A DNA stretch of 64,000 bases, from assembly GCF_000350225.1 (NCBI RefSeq), contig NW_005179009.1, positions 99,272 to 163,271 on the forward strand. Reading direction: 5' to 3'. Below, piece by piece: positions 10,408 to 21,893 of this stretch (its first letter is position 1; the number at the start of each line of letters is the position of its first letter). The notes under the pieces were generated by a model. It did no database searches, was not told where the DNA came from, and saw nothing but the letters and a program-made list of their open reading frames with translations. The DNA is from Chondrus crispus (Eukaryota > Rhodophyta > Florideophyceae > Gigartinales > Gigartinaceae). The position numbers were made by a program, and so were the translations under genes.

Positions 10408-12437
10408 GGCGCCTCAGTAGGAATACAGGATGAGCAAAGTCGGGAAGGAAAGGGAAACGGATTGGGAGAGAGGATTCGATGGATTGGGAAAACGTGAAAG
10501 GGTCCAAGCACGCGTCTGGTACTAGCGCAGGTAAGCATGAGCTAATTCTGGTTTGATCACGTGAAGGTTAAAGATATCACGGCAAAGCGCTGCGTTTTTA
10601 GGCAGCGAAATAGCACATCACTTTGCTACATCATTGTATCAAAAAACATTTCCGTTACAACTCTGGCACTCCAGCAAAACATTCTGGTTCAGTCACCTCC
10701 CGGAACCCGACACGCCCCTCATCCCCGTGCTGAATGAGAACGGTTTAAAATTTGGCAAAAGATTGCTGCTCACGAACCAATGAAGCACGGACCACCGTTC
10801 ATTGCTGGCAAAATCCAGTATTTTTTGGCCCTAAAAATAGCCACATCATTGCTTTTATTAAATTTATCATAAATTTGACCTTCCTGTGGACACGATGAGC
10901 GCCGGAAATTTGGAGAAGGATTGAACCACCACAGCTGATGCTCTAGCCCATCAGCTTTTCGCGATGTGCAAGATCACTGAAGCGGCGTGCCTTTTGAAGT
11001 TGAATAGCGACAAGTGTGCGCAGCAAAATTGGAACACCGAACTCTACCGAGAAATTTTACCAAATTTAAGGAACCGTGTCATGCCGGGTAGTGCTTTTGA
11101 AATGTGCAACTTACACGCACAGGCCCGTCCCGGAAGTCATGCGCAACAGCGAAGGAGTGGACTTGAGACGTTCACCGGAGAGGTGGAATATCAGGCTGCC
11201 AGGTCCTAGCCAGCCGTTCTTTTCATTTTGTTTTTATGAGATCGGCGAGGTCAACGGGCAGGCTCGACCGACTGGCGAGCGTAGTCATTTGCGCATGTCG
11301 TACGGGATCCCAGTGGAGCGACGATGAGGAGATCCTTCGTTAACAGGAGATGCGAAGCCATTCGACAATGGCAATCAAAGCTTCGTTGAAGTTACAATCT
11401 GGGCTCTCTGGCAACAAACACAGAAAGAACGGGTCTGAGATGATGCTATGTCGTCAGACGTAGAAAAGGGTTCTGCGCACTACGCGGACGACCTTCACGT
11501 TGTTCCCCCTCTCATTACGCACCAAGTGGAGCGTAACTATCGAGAAGGTCTCGTGGCCGGGGACAAAATCAGAATGAGACAGACGAGAATCCGCTCGTCA
11601 ATTTCCAGACGTTCCCTACGGGAGAGCGAACCGGCCGAAAGAAAAAATAGGAGAAGAGCTCTCCCTTCTACGACACCCCAACGAGGAGGATCGCAGTGGG
11701 ACATACCCCGCTCCTAGCCCACGGCCTTTATTTTCCAGTTTACAACACGCAGACCGGAGGTCACCTTGGCAAGACTCGCAACATCCTACGAAGGGTTTCG
11801 AGAATTGATCGTGACCTCCTCGACATCGCACATCCCCTGTCTTAAGAGACCAGCCCTCACCCTGACAGGACCATGCGCTTTTTGTACGGAAGCCCACGTG
11901 TGTGACAATGGAATTGCTGAAAGCTGTAGGTACACTACGTGCTCTTGAAATGTGTGGAGGGGACTATCACGGAGTATTTGTGATGCCACAGGAGAACGGA
12001 AATCAAAATTGAAGAGGAGGTTATTGCGGGAGTTTGGGACGAGCTGCAGCCCTCGCTCGAGACACGAGCGGAACCAAGCAAACATATATGGATACGCATA
12101 TATAAATGAGTACCCCTGGAGAAGATTGACGAGTCGACGAAGAATAGGCGTGTGGGCCCCATCAAAGCGTTGGATAAAGAGGAGGAAAAGGAAAATGAGG
12201 AAAAGGATGACGTCTGTGTTGGATAAAAAGAAGAGAAATGCAAAAAGAAGAGGAAGTGGATAGGAAAAGGGAATGCAATTTATTTTCGGTGGAACAAAGG
12301 GAAGTGTCGACGATGAGACGACACTCTCAGAAGACAATGATCCGAACATGTATCGGCAGGACGCTACCATCGGCAATGCGTCAATAGGACGATTCACCCA
12401 ATGATTTTTTCCTTCGGAAGTGAGACGACAAGCTGCG
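10408..12437. other. Decayed DNA, no recognisable gene
   Basis: Only short frames on both strands (for example 11448-11717 and 11952-12263 on plus), none with a family signature. The stretch 12170-12260 is rich in GAGGAAAAGG-like purines. It may be the remains of an old element. Confidence 0.4.
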
Positions 12438-14349
12438 TCAGTACGCGCAGGTCAGTGAGGGACGCTCCTTTATTCCGTGAGCACGGAGCAATGTGCGATA
12501 AACGCGGGCAGCGTCGTCGTTCTTTTTGATAACATCTGGAGAGAACGGGGAGGTCGAACCTCCCCTAGTCGATTGGATTGCGTCGACGATTGGTGACAAG
12601 GAGGCGGCAACCGGAACGGCTGCAGGGGAAGGGAGACGAGCTGGGACGTGCACAGGGGAAGACGGTGCAGGACGAACCGAGGGCGTAAGGGAAAAAGAAG
12701 TTCTCTTCCTTTTTGGGGCTGCTCGCACGGACAGACTTTCAGTCCGGCTAGCTGACGAGGGGACCTCTCTCGTCTCTGATAGAGGTTGACACCTGGCCAC
12801 TGGAGGTAAATGGGACGGCAAAGGGGATTTGACCTCCTCGCACCCAGGGGCTCTCGTCGCCCTTATCGAAGCATTCACGGGAAGAGTGGGATCGGCTGGA
12901 TCGACAGGAAGTGAAGTCGGTGAGACTGGTAACACAGGGCGAGAACGCAAAGGCTCTCTGGGACAGAGGTCGCGCTCGCGGGGATCCGCAAGGAAGAAGA
13001 GCATCTCAACCGGAACGGGCATCTGACTTCCATATTGTAGACTCAGACGCGCCTCGTCGCAAGAACATCGCGATCCCGTCCAGGGGTTAAACCAAGCGTA
13101 GTCCCCCGCACCACGATGAGCACGACCAAGAGAGAAGGAGGGGTGTTGCCGGACGAAGGAACGAGAGGAATTTTGACGGTATCAAGTCCCAATCGACATC
13201 CTCTATTTTATCGAGAAGAGAATGCAGTTCGGTGTCTGCATCAGCACCGCCCAGGGGAACCGAATAATCGAGGCGTCGCATGAGGCTGGTGAGCTGGGGA
13301 GGCAAGTACCACAACCTCCAGCAGTCGTAGGTCTCCCACAGGAGGGCCACTGCCACATTGGTACACCACTATGTGATGAAGACTACCCAAAGGCCATGTC
13401 GAGGATCACGTAAATACCTTCCGTAATACGTGTACACAGGGCCGAGCTCAGTCCAGAAGCCTGGGCAGACCTCAAATTGGCTCCACCACGACGGAATACG
13501 TTGATAACGATTCGCTTAATGGCACCTCGCGATTTCGCGCGCCTCCAACATCTGGCAGGCCACAAAATAACCAGTGTCAGACCGAATACGGCGTTCGAAG
13601 CGCACGGTGTGCTGAAAGAAGGGGATGGTACCCCGCTTGATAAGTCGGAAATTAGCCAGAATTATGGAGTTGGTCCACAGCATAGCGTCGCCTGAGACGG
13701 TCCGTTGGTTGAACCAAAGGCGGTTGGCTTCACGAGGAGGGTTATCGGAGGTCCAGGCCAGCATGTTATCGAGGTAAGACCGCTCGCCATCGGTGCGAAA
13801 CTGCCACGTGTCACAACCGAATTTCTCAGGAATGAGATCCTGCGTCAATGGCAGCTCAAGCCTGTCGCACACAGCGGCCATGAAGCGGGTCGATAACACC
13901 GCACGACCACGAGGCGGAGTGTGACACAGGATGGAGGGAGGAATGGCGATGCGAGCCTACCAATCGTAAGACCGGATAGCTTGAAGGGGGGTTTGTCCTG
14001 GAAGCATACCGGCGCCGTCGGCGAACGAGTACGCAATGTCATCGAAGGCGCATACACCGATCACAGAGAACCATTTAGCGGAAGCAAAACGCACAAGATT
14101 AAGGTGCATGGCATTTTCGTGGAGCTCCGACGCAGCAGGGTATCGACGTGAGGACGGAGCGTTAGGATCGGAATCGATGTGGCCAACAGGGCCAGCATAT
14201 TGAGAATCAGGGGGTAATCGAGGGATGGAAGGAAGATCTGGAGGGTCGTGGGAAGTGGAAGAAAAACCCACGTCGTAGCGCTTGCGTTTGGTACCACCAC
14301 TCGAATGGCTCGGGGATGAAGGAAAATATGGCTTGCCTTGCACTTGCAC
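12438..14349 (-). pseudogene. Unidentified mobile-element protein (broken)
   Basis: The frame enters at about 14349 without an ATG. It encodes a Ser/Pro-rich basic segment (SSGGTKRKRYDVGF), then passes a single TAG at 13957-13959 and continues to 13516 with a region containing FRTDGERSYLDNMLAW and RLWFNQRTVSGDAMLWT. A frameshift at about 13520-13565 leads to a piece ending at 13383. A further piece ends at 13087, and a Pro/Ser/Val-rich low-complexity region occupies 13022-12438. The order suggests one long protein. I cannot name it; a capsid-like or transposon-accessory protein is possible. The Gypsy-type LTR begins 104 bases upstream. Confidence 0.35.
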
Positions 14350-14453
14350 TCCGGCAGGTTACCGGAAACGGCGATGTAGGGGTATGAGAGAAACGGCGAG
14401 GAGATTATACGATGGCGGAGCGGCGCACAAGAGCGTTCAGAAGGGGGATATGT

Positions 14454-15628
14454 AGTGCAATAATCGGCTGCACCGTGAGGGGATGGAAAGAAAAGGAATT
14501 GAGGGGTATGACAAACTGGGGGGATGACAAGTGAAAATTATTTCACTTTATTATTTTATTTATTAATTTTAATTAGTTGCATATTAGTTATTTAACATTA
14601 GATTAGATCTAGGATCTAGCGCTGAGAGCTACTGTAGTGGCTCCGGCGGGGCGATATATACCTTAGGCCTCTGACCACCAAGTCAGTAAAGGTAACCCGA
14701 GTTGCCGGAGTTGAATGTCGCCTTGGTCGAAGTCCGTCTCTACCAAGACGCTCCCTTTTACCTAAGCCTACGGTATCCTTCAGCTCTCGAGGGTCCCCTT
14801 CCTTTTTCCTTTATTTCCCAATCAAACCCGAGTTGCCGGAGTTAGATCTCGCCTTCGTCGAAGACCGCTTCCGTTCACCCGACGCGCTTCACTTCTACGC
14901 TGCTAACGACATCCCCTATTGCTCGGGGTCCCCTTTCCGTATCTTTTTACCTTTTCTATCTCTAATTCCTATTTTTTTCTATCTTTACATCTATTTTGCC
15001 CTTAATTGTGTTGGTTCCATTGGAGTCGGTTGCGACCGACCCGGTGTAGGTGTTTTAGCCATCGGGCAACACGTTGTGTAGCGCTGCTACTGTTTCAAGT
15101 TCCGTAGGAAGGCTGTTGTAATGACGCCTCCGTCGAAGGTCTTACTGTATAAGACAGAGTTGGTACCATCTAGGGCAATCGCTATCGCGCTGGTGAGGGT
15201 GTTTTTTGGCCATCGGGCAACACGTCGGTAGTAGCGCTGCTACACGGTTACGGTCCCGTCGGGTAGTGCTGAACAAGCCCCCGTCGAATACCTTGAATTA
15301 TACGCAAGGTGCTGAAGACGCTCGTCGAGCATTGGCCTTACAACCCAGCGAACTGCGGTTACATTCTCGTACACAAGCCCAACCCGCACTCGCCGAGCAC
15401 TCAAGTCTTCACAAGTCTCTACCACCATTATCCTCCCGGGCCAGGCATCTTTCCTTACCCCCCCGTCGGAGTTGAGCTACCGTGGGCCGCGAGCCCAAAC
15501 AAGGGGAAAGGGAGCCTCCAACGCTCCGTAGCGCGTGCCATCGGCAGTGGTTGTTTCTGTTGCTGTTTTTCTTCTTTTTGTTCGACCGTCGGACTGTGTT
15601 CGCGGCCTGCCAGGCACATTTCACTACA
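14454..15628 (+). repeat. Gypsy-type LTR (1,175 bp)
   Basis: It begins TGTAGTGCAAT and ends CACTACA, the TG...CA ends of an LTR. It matches the reverse complement of the solo LTR at 17432-18500 over nearly its whole length. A TATATA box sits in GGGGCGATATATACC (about 14652). Internal duplications include a 128-base step (ACCCGAGTTGCCGGAGTT at about 14697 and 14825) and two copies of a GCCATCGGGCAACACGT segment (about 15058 and 15212). The purine run AGAAGGGGGATA just upstream looks like a polypurine tract. No primer-binding site follows. The flanking 5-mers (GGATA, AGGAG) do not match, so this is a rearranged end rather than a clean insertion. Confidence 0.8.
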
Positions 15629-16211
15629 AGGAGCGTTCGTCGCCGAAGGCGATTCTATTGAGCCATCGGAAGGCTACGGACACGAGGACTACGGGGCAAG
15701 TGGGTCGTCAACTTTACCGACGCTTACATACACGACGGAGCCTTTTTCAGAGCCCACGGATACCATGATGATGTTACGGGGGCGCGGCCACACGCCGGTG
15801 ACGCGCATTCCGATGGAATACAAGGGTACCATGTTTCGAAGGCCAGGCTGGATGGGAAGGCCGCAACATCAAAGAAGGTCGCCGGCCGGTGGAGGACTTA
15901 GGCCGCGATATCCCGTCAAGAAGCACGGACTGGTGTGCTATCACTGTTACGAGAAGGGGCACGCCGCGCCAACGTGCATTCTTTCCCTCCGGGAAATGCA
16001 CCAAGTTTTGGGAAATTATGAGGCGTTGTCTCCGATGGAGAGATTGGGGATATCATCGACGAGTTATCTGAAGGTCGAGAATTGGTTCGATTCGCAGACG
16101 GCGAGCACGCCGAGTGCTTTAACGCCGAGGTCGAAGCAACCCTTTAGAAGGCCCGCCGCGGGGCCCGCGTCGTCGGACGTGAGAAGGAACTCGCAGCCGC
16201 AGGGAAACTAG
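15629..16211 (+). pseudogene. Gypsy-type Gag, C-terminal part with zinc knuckle
   Basis: The frame runs out of the LTR with no ATG of its own. It contains the CCHC knuckle CYHCYEKGHAAPTC (CX2CX4HX4C, 15936-15977), then a Pro/Ser/Arg-rich tail ending in TAG at 16211. The capsid part of Gag is missing, so the 5' part of the element has been deleted or displaced by the LTR. The protease frame follows in a different phase, as in Gag-Pol with a frameshift, but decay is equally possible. Confidence 0.75.
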
Positions 16212-16213
16212 AG

Positions 16214-17431
16214 AGGGGAACCTCGAAGGAGTCACGAGAGGTGCAGGTTCAACGTACTGCGTCCGGGACTCAGTCCCGTTCCCCGTCTCTAGCGAAAAAG
16301 GAAGGCCTCGACGAGGAGGTAGTTGGAATAGTGGATAGGGCGAAGGAGCCGACTGTTGTAAAGAAAATTCTAAGTCGAGACAAGGATCGTCCGATGGATC
16401 AAATTCGTAGGCCCTGGTACAGGGTTGAACGACAAGAATGTCCTGAAAAGATCTTGGTCCTCGCGCAAAAAAACTACAAAGTTTACGCGGATATTGGACC
16501 AACGGTCGGATTGATGAGTCGAGTGTTGTCAGTGTTGGAAACGGGCGCCGGACCGAATTTGGTTCGAAGATCGGAACTTCCGGCAGGAATGGAAATTTTG
16601 GTGTCCTACGGACCGACCCAAGACATCAGCGATGCGAACAACCGGCCACTTCGAACCCTCGGCACAATTAAAATGCCTGTGAGGCTTGGACATGTAGTGG
16701 CCGCAGCCGAGTTTATTGTATGCGAAAAACTCGCAGTCCCCCTAGTTCTATGCGCGGACTACTGTGACCGGTTTGTGGAAGCAATTTATCCAAGGAAAAA
16801 GAGGTTGAGTGGGGGGATTTGTCGGAGGTTCCGATAGTTAGGCGGTTCTCGCCGGTAAAAGGGAAGAAGAATCTCGTCCCGGGAGAGCACAAGAATGATG
16901 GAAAGGGGGAGCGAATTTCCCCCAAGGAAAAAGTGGCAAGAGCCACGACTATCGAGCCAGGGTCGCAACGCGTCGTTGAATGTATCCCGAAGACGGTCGG
17001 CTTGGTGGTGGTTCAGCCGTACTCGTCGTTGTACGAAAGGCACGGGTTGACGTGCACGAATGGTGTCGTTCAGGTTGAGCCTGACAAGCCATTTCATTTA
17101 CTCGTTGCGAATTTTAGGACGTACCCTGTCAGGGTCCAAAAAGGCCAAGTGGTGGCAGAATTATTACCGCACCCGAGGGCCGTGCTTGAGAGCAAAGCCA
17201 CAATTGGTGAAGTTCTCGGAATTCAGGAAAGGCAGAAGGAAAATTTTCCTAATTCTACCGAGACGCCTACGGGCGAGACAAGATGCGAACCGTCGGATCA
17301 AGGCCGCGCGGACCAGCCTGGCGAACGGTCGGCAGGGCTCTTCGCGTCGGCATCTACGAAGCCGCAACGCAGGATTGAGCCGCCACCGCCGGACGTGGAG
17401 GAACTCGACCTGAGCCACGTGCCGAACCGGC
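16214..17431 (+). pseudogene. Gypsy-type protease and protease-RT linker (broken)
   Basis: The frame 16241-16837 holds a retropepsin core, VLSVLETGAGPNLVRRSELP, with VPLVLCADYC further on. The catalytic Asp of the usual D-T-G-A is Glu here, which should abolish activity. A frameshift at about 16805 joins the frame 16819-17436, with VPIVRRF and the linker-type segment LLVANFRTYPVRVQKGQVV. It ends DLSHVPNRL exactly where the solo LTR was inserted. The frame resumes after it at 18506. Confidence 0.75.
17427..17431. repeat. Target-site duplication CCGGC, left copy
   Basis: CCGGC immediately before the solo LTR; the second copy is at 18501-18505. Removing the LTR and one copy restores an uninterrupted coding sequence across the junction. 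Confidence 0.9.
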
Positions 17432-18500
17432 TGTAGTGCAATGTGCCTGCTAGGCAGAGACCAAGGTCCGACGGTCCAATACAAACAACAGTAACAAAAA
17501 CAACAACTGCCAACGGCACAGCGCTACGGAGTGTTCGAAGCCCCCTGTCCTCTTTAAGCGGGTTTGCGGCCCGCAGTAGCTCGGATCCCTGATAGCGGGG
17601 GGGCAAAGAGAAGGGCCCAGCCCGGGATCGGTAGATGGTGGTACAGACTTGTAAAGGCAACTGCTCGACGAGTTCGGAGGGGTGTTTAGGTAAACCTGGT
17701 CCGATGGGTCGTAAATCCAATGCTCGAAGAGTGCCTTGTACACCTTATACCCTTGATAAGGTCTTCGACGGGGACGTCGCAACGTAGCCCGTCGGGAAAG
17801 AAGAAAACGTAGCAGCGCTACACCGTCGTACTGCCCGATGGCAAAGTACCAACAACGGATCGGTCGCAACCAGATTCCGATGGAACCAACACTGAGAAAA
17901 GCACCACTGGTGCACCAACACAGAAGCCCGATGGCAAATGACGTCACGTTGCGGATCGCAATCCTACAAGGTGGGACCAACTCAAGATTAAGGGAAATTA
18001 GGATAGGGAAGTAAAGGAAAATTGATAAGGAAAAAGGGGACCCCCGAGCGCAAAGGATAAAGTAATCTGTAGTTAAAGGGAATGTCTTGTAAATGACGGA
18101 CTTCAACCAAGGCGATATCAGACTCTGGCAACTCGGGTTCTTTGGGAAATAAAGGAAAAAGGAATGAGACCCCCGAGCGCTGAAGGATGCCGTAGGCTTA
18201 GGTAAAAGGGAGCGTCTTGGTAGAGACGGACTTCGACCAAGGCGACATTCAACTCCGGCAACTCCGGTTACCTTTACTGACTTGGTCGTCAGAGGGCTAA
18301 GGTATATATCGCCCCGCCGGAGCCACTACAGTAGCTCCCGGCGCTAGATCGTAGATCTAATCTAATGTTAAATAACTAATATGCAACTAATTAAAATTAA
18401 TAATTAAAATAATAAAGTGAAATGATTTCCACTTTTGCTTGTCATACCCCATCATTTTCATTTCTTTTCACCCCCCTTTTCAGGTGCGTATTGCACTACA
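17432..18500 (-). mobile_element. Solo LTR inserted antisense in Gypsy pol (1,069 bp)
   Basis: It begins TGTAGTGCAAT and ends ATTGCACTACA. Its reverse complement matches the LTR at 14454-15628. It is flanked by a 5-bp duplication, CCGGC, and interrupts the protease-RT linker in frame. It therefore arrived as an LTR element in the opposite orientation that later lost its interior by LTR-LTR recombination. The TATATA box is conserved. The long minus-strand frame inside (17450-18106) is LTR sequence, not a gene. Confidence 0.88.
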
Positions 18501-18975
18501 CCGGCTGCGCGACGAGTTCCGTCAGATGTTGAAGAAGTATTCCCGCATGTGGGATGGGACCCTTGGTGAAATTAACACCACGGTTCACCGGATCGAGTTG
18601 GTCCCGGATACAAGATTACTTGCGTAAGCCCCGTATCGGGCCGGGCCTAAGGCCCGCAAAACTGAAGATGCAGAAGTACAGAAGATGTTGCAGGCAGGTG
18701 TAATAGAGCCACCACAGTCAGAATGGGCGTCGCTCGTGTTGCTGGTGCCCAAGCCAGACGGTTCAATGCGCTTTTGCGTAGACTACCGCAGACTGAACGC
18801 AGTGAAGGTGAAGGACAGGTACCCTTTGACGCGCATGGACGAGTGTCTGGACTCACTTGGTGACACCAAGGTTTTCTCCGCATTGGACGCGATCTTGGGG
18901 TATTGGCAGATGCCTATTCCCGAAGCGGACCGCGACAAGACAGCTTTTTCATGTCACTCAGGTCTCTCAGAATGA
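18501..18975 (+). pseudogene. Gypsy-type reverse transcriptase, N-terminal part
   Basis: After the duplication the frame resumes with LRDEFRQMLKKYSRMWDG, then shifts once near 18625. It continues with RT blocks VIEPPQSEWASLVLLVPKPD, MRFCVDYRRLNAV, a DECLDSLGD segment, FSALDAILGYWQ and DRDKTAFSCHSGL. The similarity ends abruptly at 18975. The YxDD palm motif, RNase H and integrase are all missing. In the block usually written LD-x-x-S-GYWQ the sequence is LDAILGYWQ. Confidence 0.85.
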
Positions 18976-20017
18976 ATCAAAACGGATGAATGGATCAGGA
19001 CTCGTTACGGCAATGTGCATGAAGATGCCCTTGATCATGAAATAGTAGAGTTAGTACAGGAATGACACACCTCAGACATTCACATTTTCGACGTTTTTGC
19101 ACCAATAAAGCTTCTTTGAGAAACGAACGTTACCTGGAGCCTGTAGCGTGAATGAAATCTTTTGTGCAGCATTTCGGATAAGCGAGTCACGGTCACAGCC
19201 GTAGAGAAGATACGCAAGTAGTGCAGGAGTGAAAATTGTCTGACCGAAGCGAAGATATGGGGATGTAGCTGGAGGATGGAACTACTGAATGCTCTTCATT
19301 TCACAGGTTTGCCGTTTATGAATTCCCGAAATGCGATCTATCAACTTGAAAATTTCGAATAAAACTACAGGTATTGTTCCAGTTCATTACTCCAATGATT
19401 TGACTAGTCCACGACCATCACATTCTCCAAATAAGGTTCCTGACACATACCCAAGTCATCCCACTCCCACCTTTCCGCATGCATCTGGATGCCCGTTTAT
19501 GTGTTCTCCTAGCTGAGAGGAGCGGAGCGCGAGTCTCAGACGACAGTGACGTCATCGACGGAAGCAAGAAGGACGGGGCGGATTCGAGGTCAACTATGAC
19601 TGGAGACGGAGGTCGCAAGGGAAAGGAGGGAGTGGACGATGTCGGCGACTGCGGGCAGACAGATCGGTTGCACGCCTAGCTGCCACTCGGATACCTGTTC
19701 TGTGGCCACTCCCGCTCAGTAGCGACGAAAAGGCGTGCCGTTCCCGCGTCACCTACTAGGCATTAGACGCAGGTGATAGCATCACCTGCGTCAAATGCGA
19801 TGTCAGCATCAGATTTTCTCGCGAATCGGAATTGGTGGGCTGGAGGTAAGCGTCGGGTTCTGTTTACTCAATTGCGATATCTATTGATTTCCATGTAAAA
19901 CGTATGATTCCTGCGATCCCTTACTTACATTTTTGTTGTACGAAGCTTCTTTAGGAACTTAGATAGCCACAAAAAGTTAATGCGCTCCTTGCGAACAACC
20001 TGGAATTCCTTGGTGTC
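18976..20017. other. No recognisable gene
   Basis: Short unrelated frames only. The Gypsy homology breaks off at the left edge. A short inverted element, GACGCAGGTGATAGCATCACCTGCGTC-like, lies at about 19768-19794. Nothing else supported. Confidence 0.45.
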
Positions 20018-21662
20018 CTAAGTGCTTCCTGTCGAAGGGGACTCTATGGACAGACGATTGGCCAGTGCAGCACACATCAAGGCGTGCATCTCCTGCTTTT
20101 CTTCATACTCCATTTTAGACCCCGAAGCACCGGGAACGAGTTGAAACAGAGCAGGGCAAGTGGTTCTCCCTGTGTATTCGCGGGTGAGTGTCGTACACGC
20201 AAATGCCAGCTGAGATAATGTGACTTTTGCTGCTTCTGCCTTGATTTGAAATGCAGAAATGACGGTTTGGCAGAATCTGCGATCCCCAATCAAGCAGTCC
20301 GAGGTCGAGCGATACACGCCTGCATTAACCGCGACTGAACTATGAAAGCAATCTGCAATGCTCTTTTTGCTGAGAAATAGCTTGAATTTGGCGATTATCT
20401 CCTTTCGCTGCGTGCCCAACGTGTTCTGTAAACACTTCTGAATTTCGCCAATGATGCTTTCGCGATTCTGTGCGAAAAAGGCATTGGCATGAGAAAGGTA
20501 TACAGCAGAGATTGTTTTGGTTGCTCGCGCAAGCGTTGGGAGGAAAATGAAATCCATCATATCGGATGTGGAGGGCATGAAGAGTTCGTTCGAAGTTTCT
20601 GGATCCCTCAGTTTCTCTGAGCACGTGGGACCCAACGGACTCCCTGCATTCAGACCCATTCCGGCTGGTCTGTTTTGAATGCTCCGCGCCCAGAGAACAG
20701 CCATTGGACATAGTCGCCCATCGTCGACTTGCTTGCATATCCTGCTTCCCTCTCCGAATTTGCAAAGAAGGATTCTTGCGTCCCGAACTTTGCGCGTTAT
20801 TTTATCGTCCGTGCCTTTATGGGAATCTGTGATAACCTACCTGTATACTGGCATTGCCTGCAAATATTCCCTTTCTATTTCTGTATTCTTCAGGACGCTG
20901 CGGCCATCGCCAGCAATAGTCAGTATCTCACATTTCCTGGGATTGCGAGAGAGCCTCTGGTTAGCGACTTGGAAAGAAGCCTAATCACAAGGTCAAGCTT
21001 GTCCTCAATTCGAACGCACCGGTCCATGACAGCACCGAGTTCGGAAGCAGTGGGGGGTGCGGCACAATTTGGAACAGGGTCAGTAGGGGGCGGAGTGTGC
21101 TCGGAAGATGATAACATGCGGAGTTGCCCTGCTTTGGGAGTTTGGTTTGAATGTGCGCAGATTCTGCCCCGGAGCTAGGGTCATAAACGAGAGCAGGTGA
21201 CGGGCTCGACCACAGCTGAGAACGATTTTTTGGATTCCAAACTCCCTGTGGGCATGTGCATGCGCTAATATGTGTGGCTTGAGTTGGTCCGTTGGATTGA
21301 ACTGCCAATTGTGGTGCACAGTACGATGAAGTAAATCCTGGGTTCTCACTGCTGTTCATAGGAAGTTCCTGGGAAATGGAAGACCCACCTACATGAGAGA
21401 AAGACCCTGTCCGAGAGGGAAAACGCGAGTAGCCAGCCGTTGACAAAGGCAAGTTCAGGGTATTAGGGTCTTGGCTCTGGTTAACGTTCTGCGCAGCAGA
21501 AGCAGCATTTTGGAGTTCCTCATATATGACTTTGTGAGGCTGCTTTTGTGTGGCGTTAGAAATGGACTTCCCATTACGACGGGGCTTTCCCGTCCTGCCA
21601 CCAATCGGGGGAAGCCCACGTTGACAGCGAGTATCAATTCTAGAAGTTGGAAAGGGATGCAT
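20018..21662 (-). pseudogene. Unidentified companion protein of a DNA transposon (broken)
   Basis: Read from 21662 downward. A Ser/Gln/Pro-rich, low-complexity N-terminal part shifts frame near 21120. It passes into a short coiled-coil-like segment (VMDRCVRIEDKLDLVIRLL) ending at 20920. After another break near 20680-20760 the frame reaches 20018 with a helical region (SIIGEIQKCLQNTLG). The build (disordered N-terminus, short coiled coil, helical C-terminus) resembles the second frame of several large DNA transposons. No motif fixes the family. It lies 230 bases downstream of the transposase-like gene, same strand, so the two probably belonged to one element. Confidence 0.35.
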
Positions 21663-21893
21663 GTTTATGCGACGGGCCGGCGGTGACTAGACAGGGACAG
21701 GCTGGAAAAGGGACTTTGGTAACGCGAAGATGATGAATATTCATCTTGAAGAGGGAGTACTTTTGCTCCTGCTTAACGGCGGACCGCACTTTGCGTTTCG
21801 GTTAATTGATGAAAAGAAAGAGGGGGTTTCGTCGGGAATCCACAGATGAAACTCAATTCGTCGTCTCGCGCGCGAGATGACGATGACGACGAT

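Noticed and set aside
17450..18106. 218-codon minus-strand frame
   Set aside because: Lies wholly inside the solo LTR and is disrupted in the other LTR copy.
14454..18500. DNA transposon with 1.1-kb terminal inverted repeats
   Set aside because: TG...CA ends, 5-bp CCGGC duplication around one copy and Gypsy gag-pol coding show they are LTRs.
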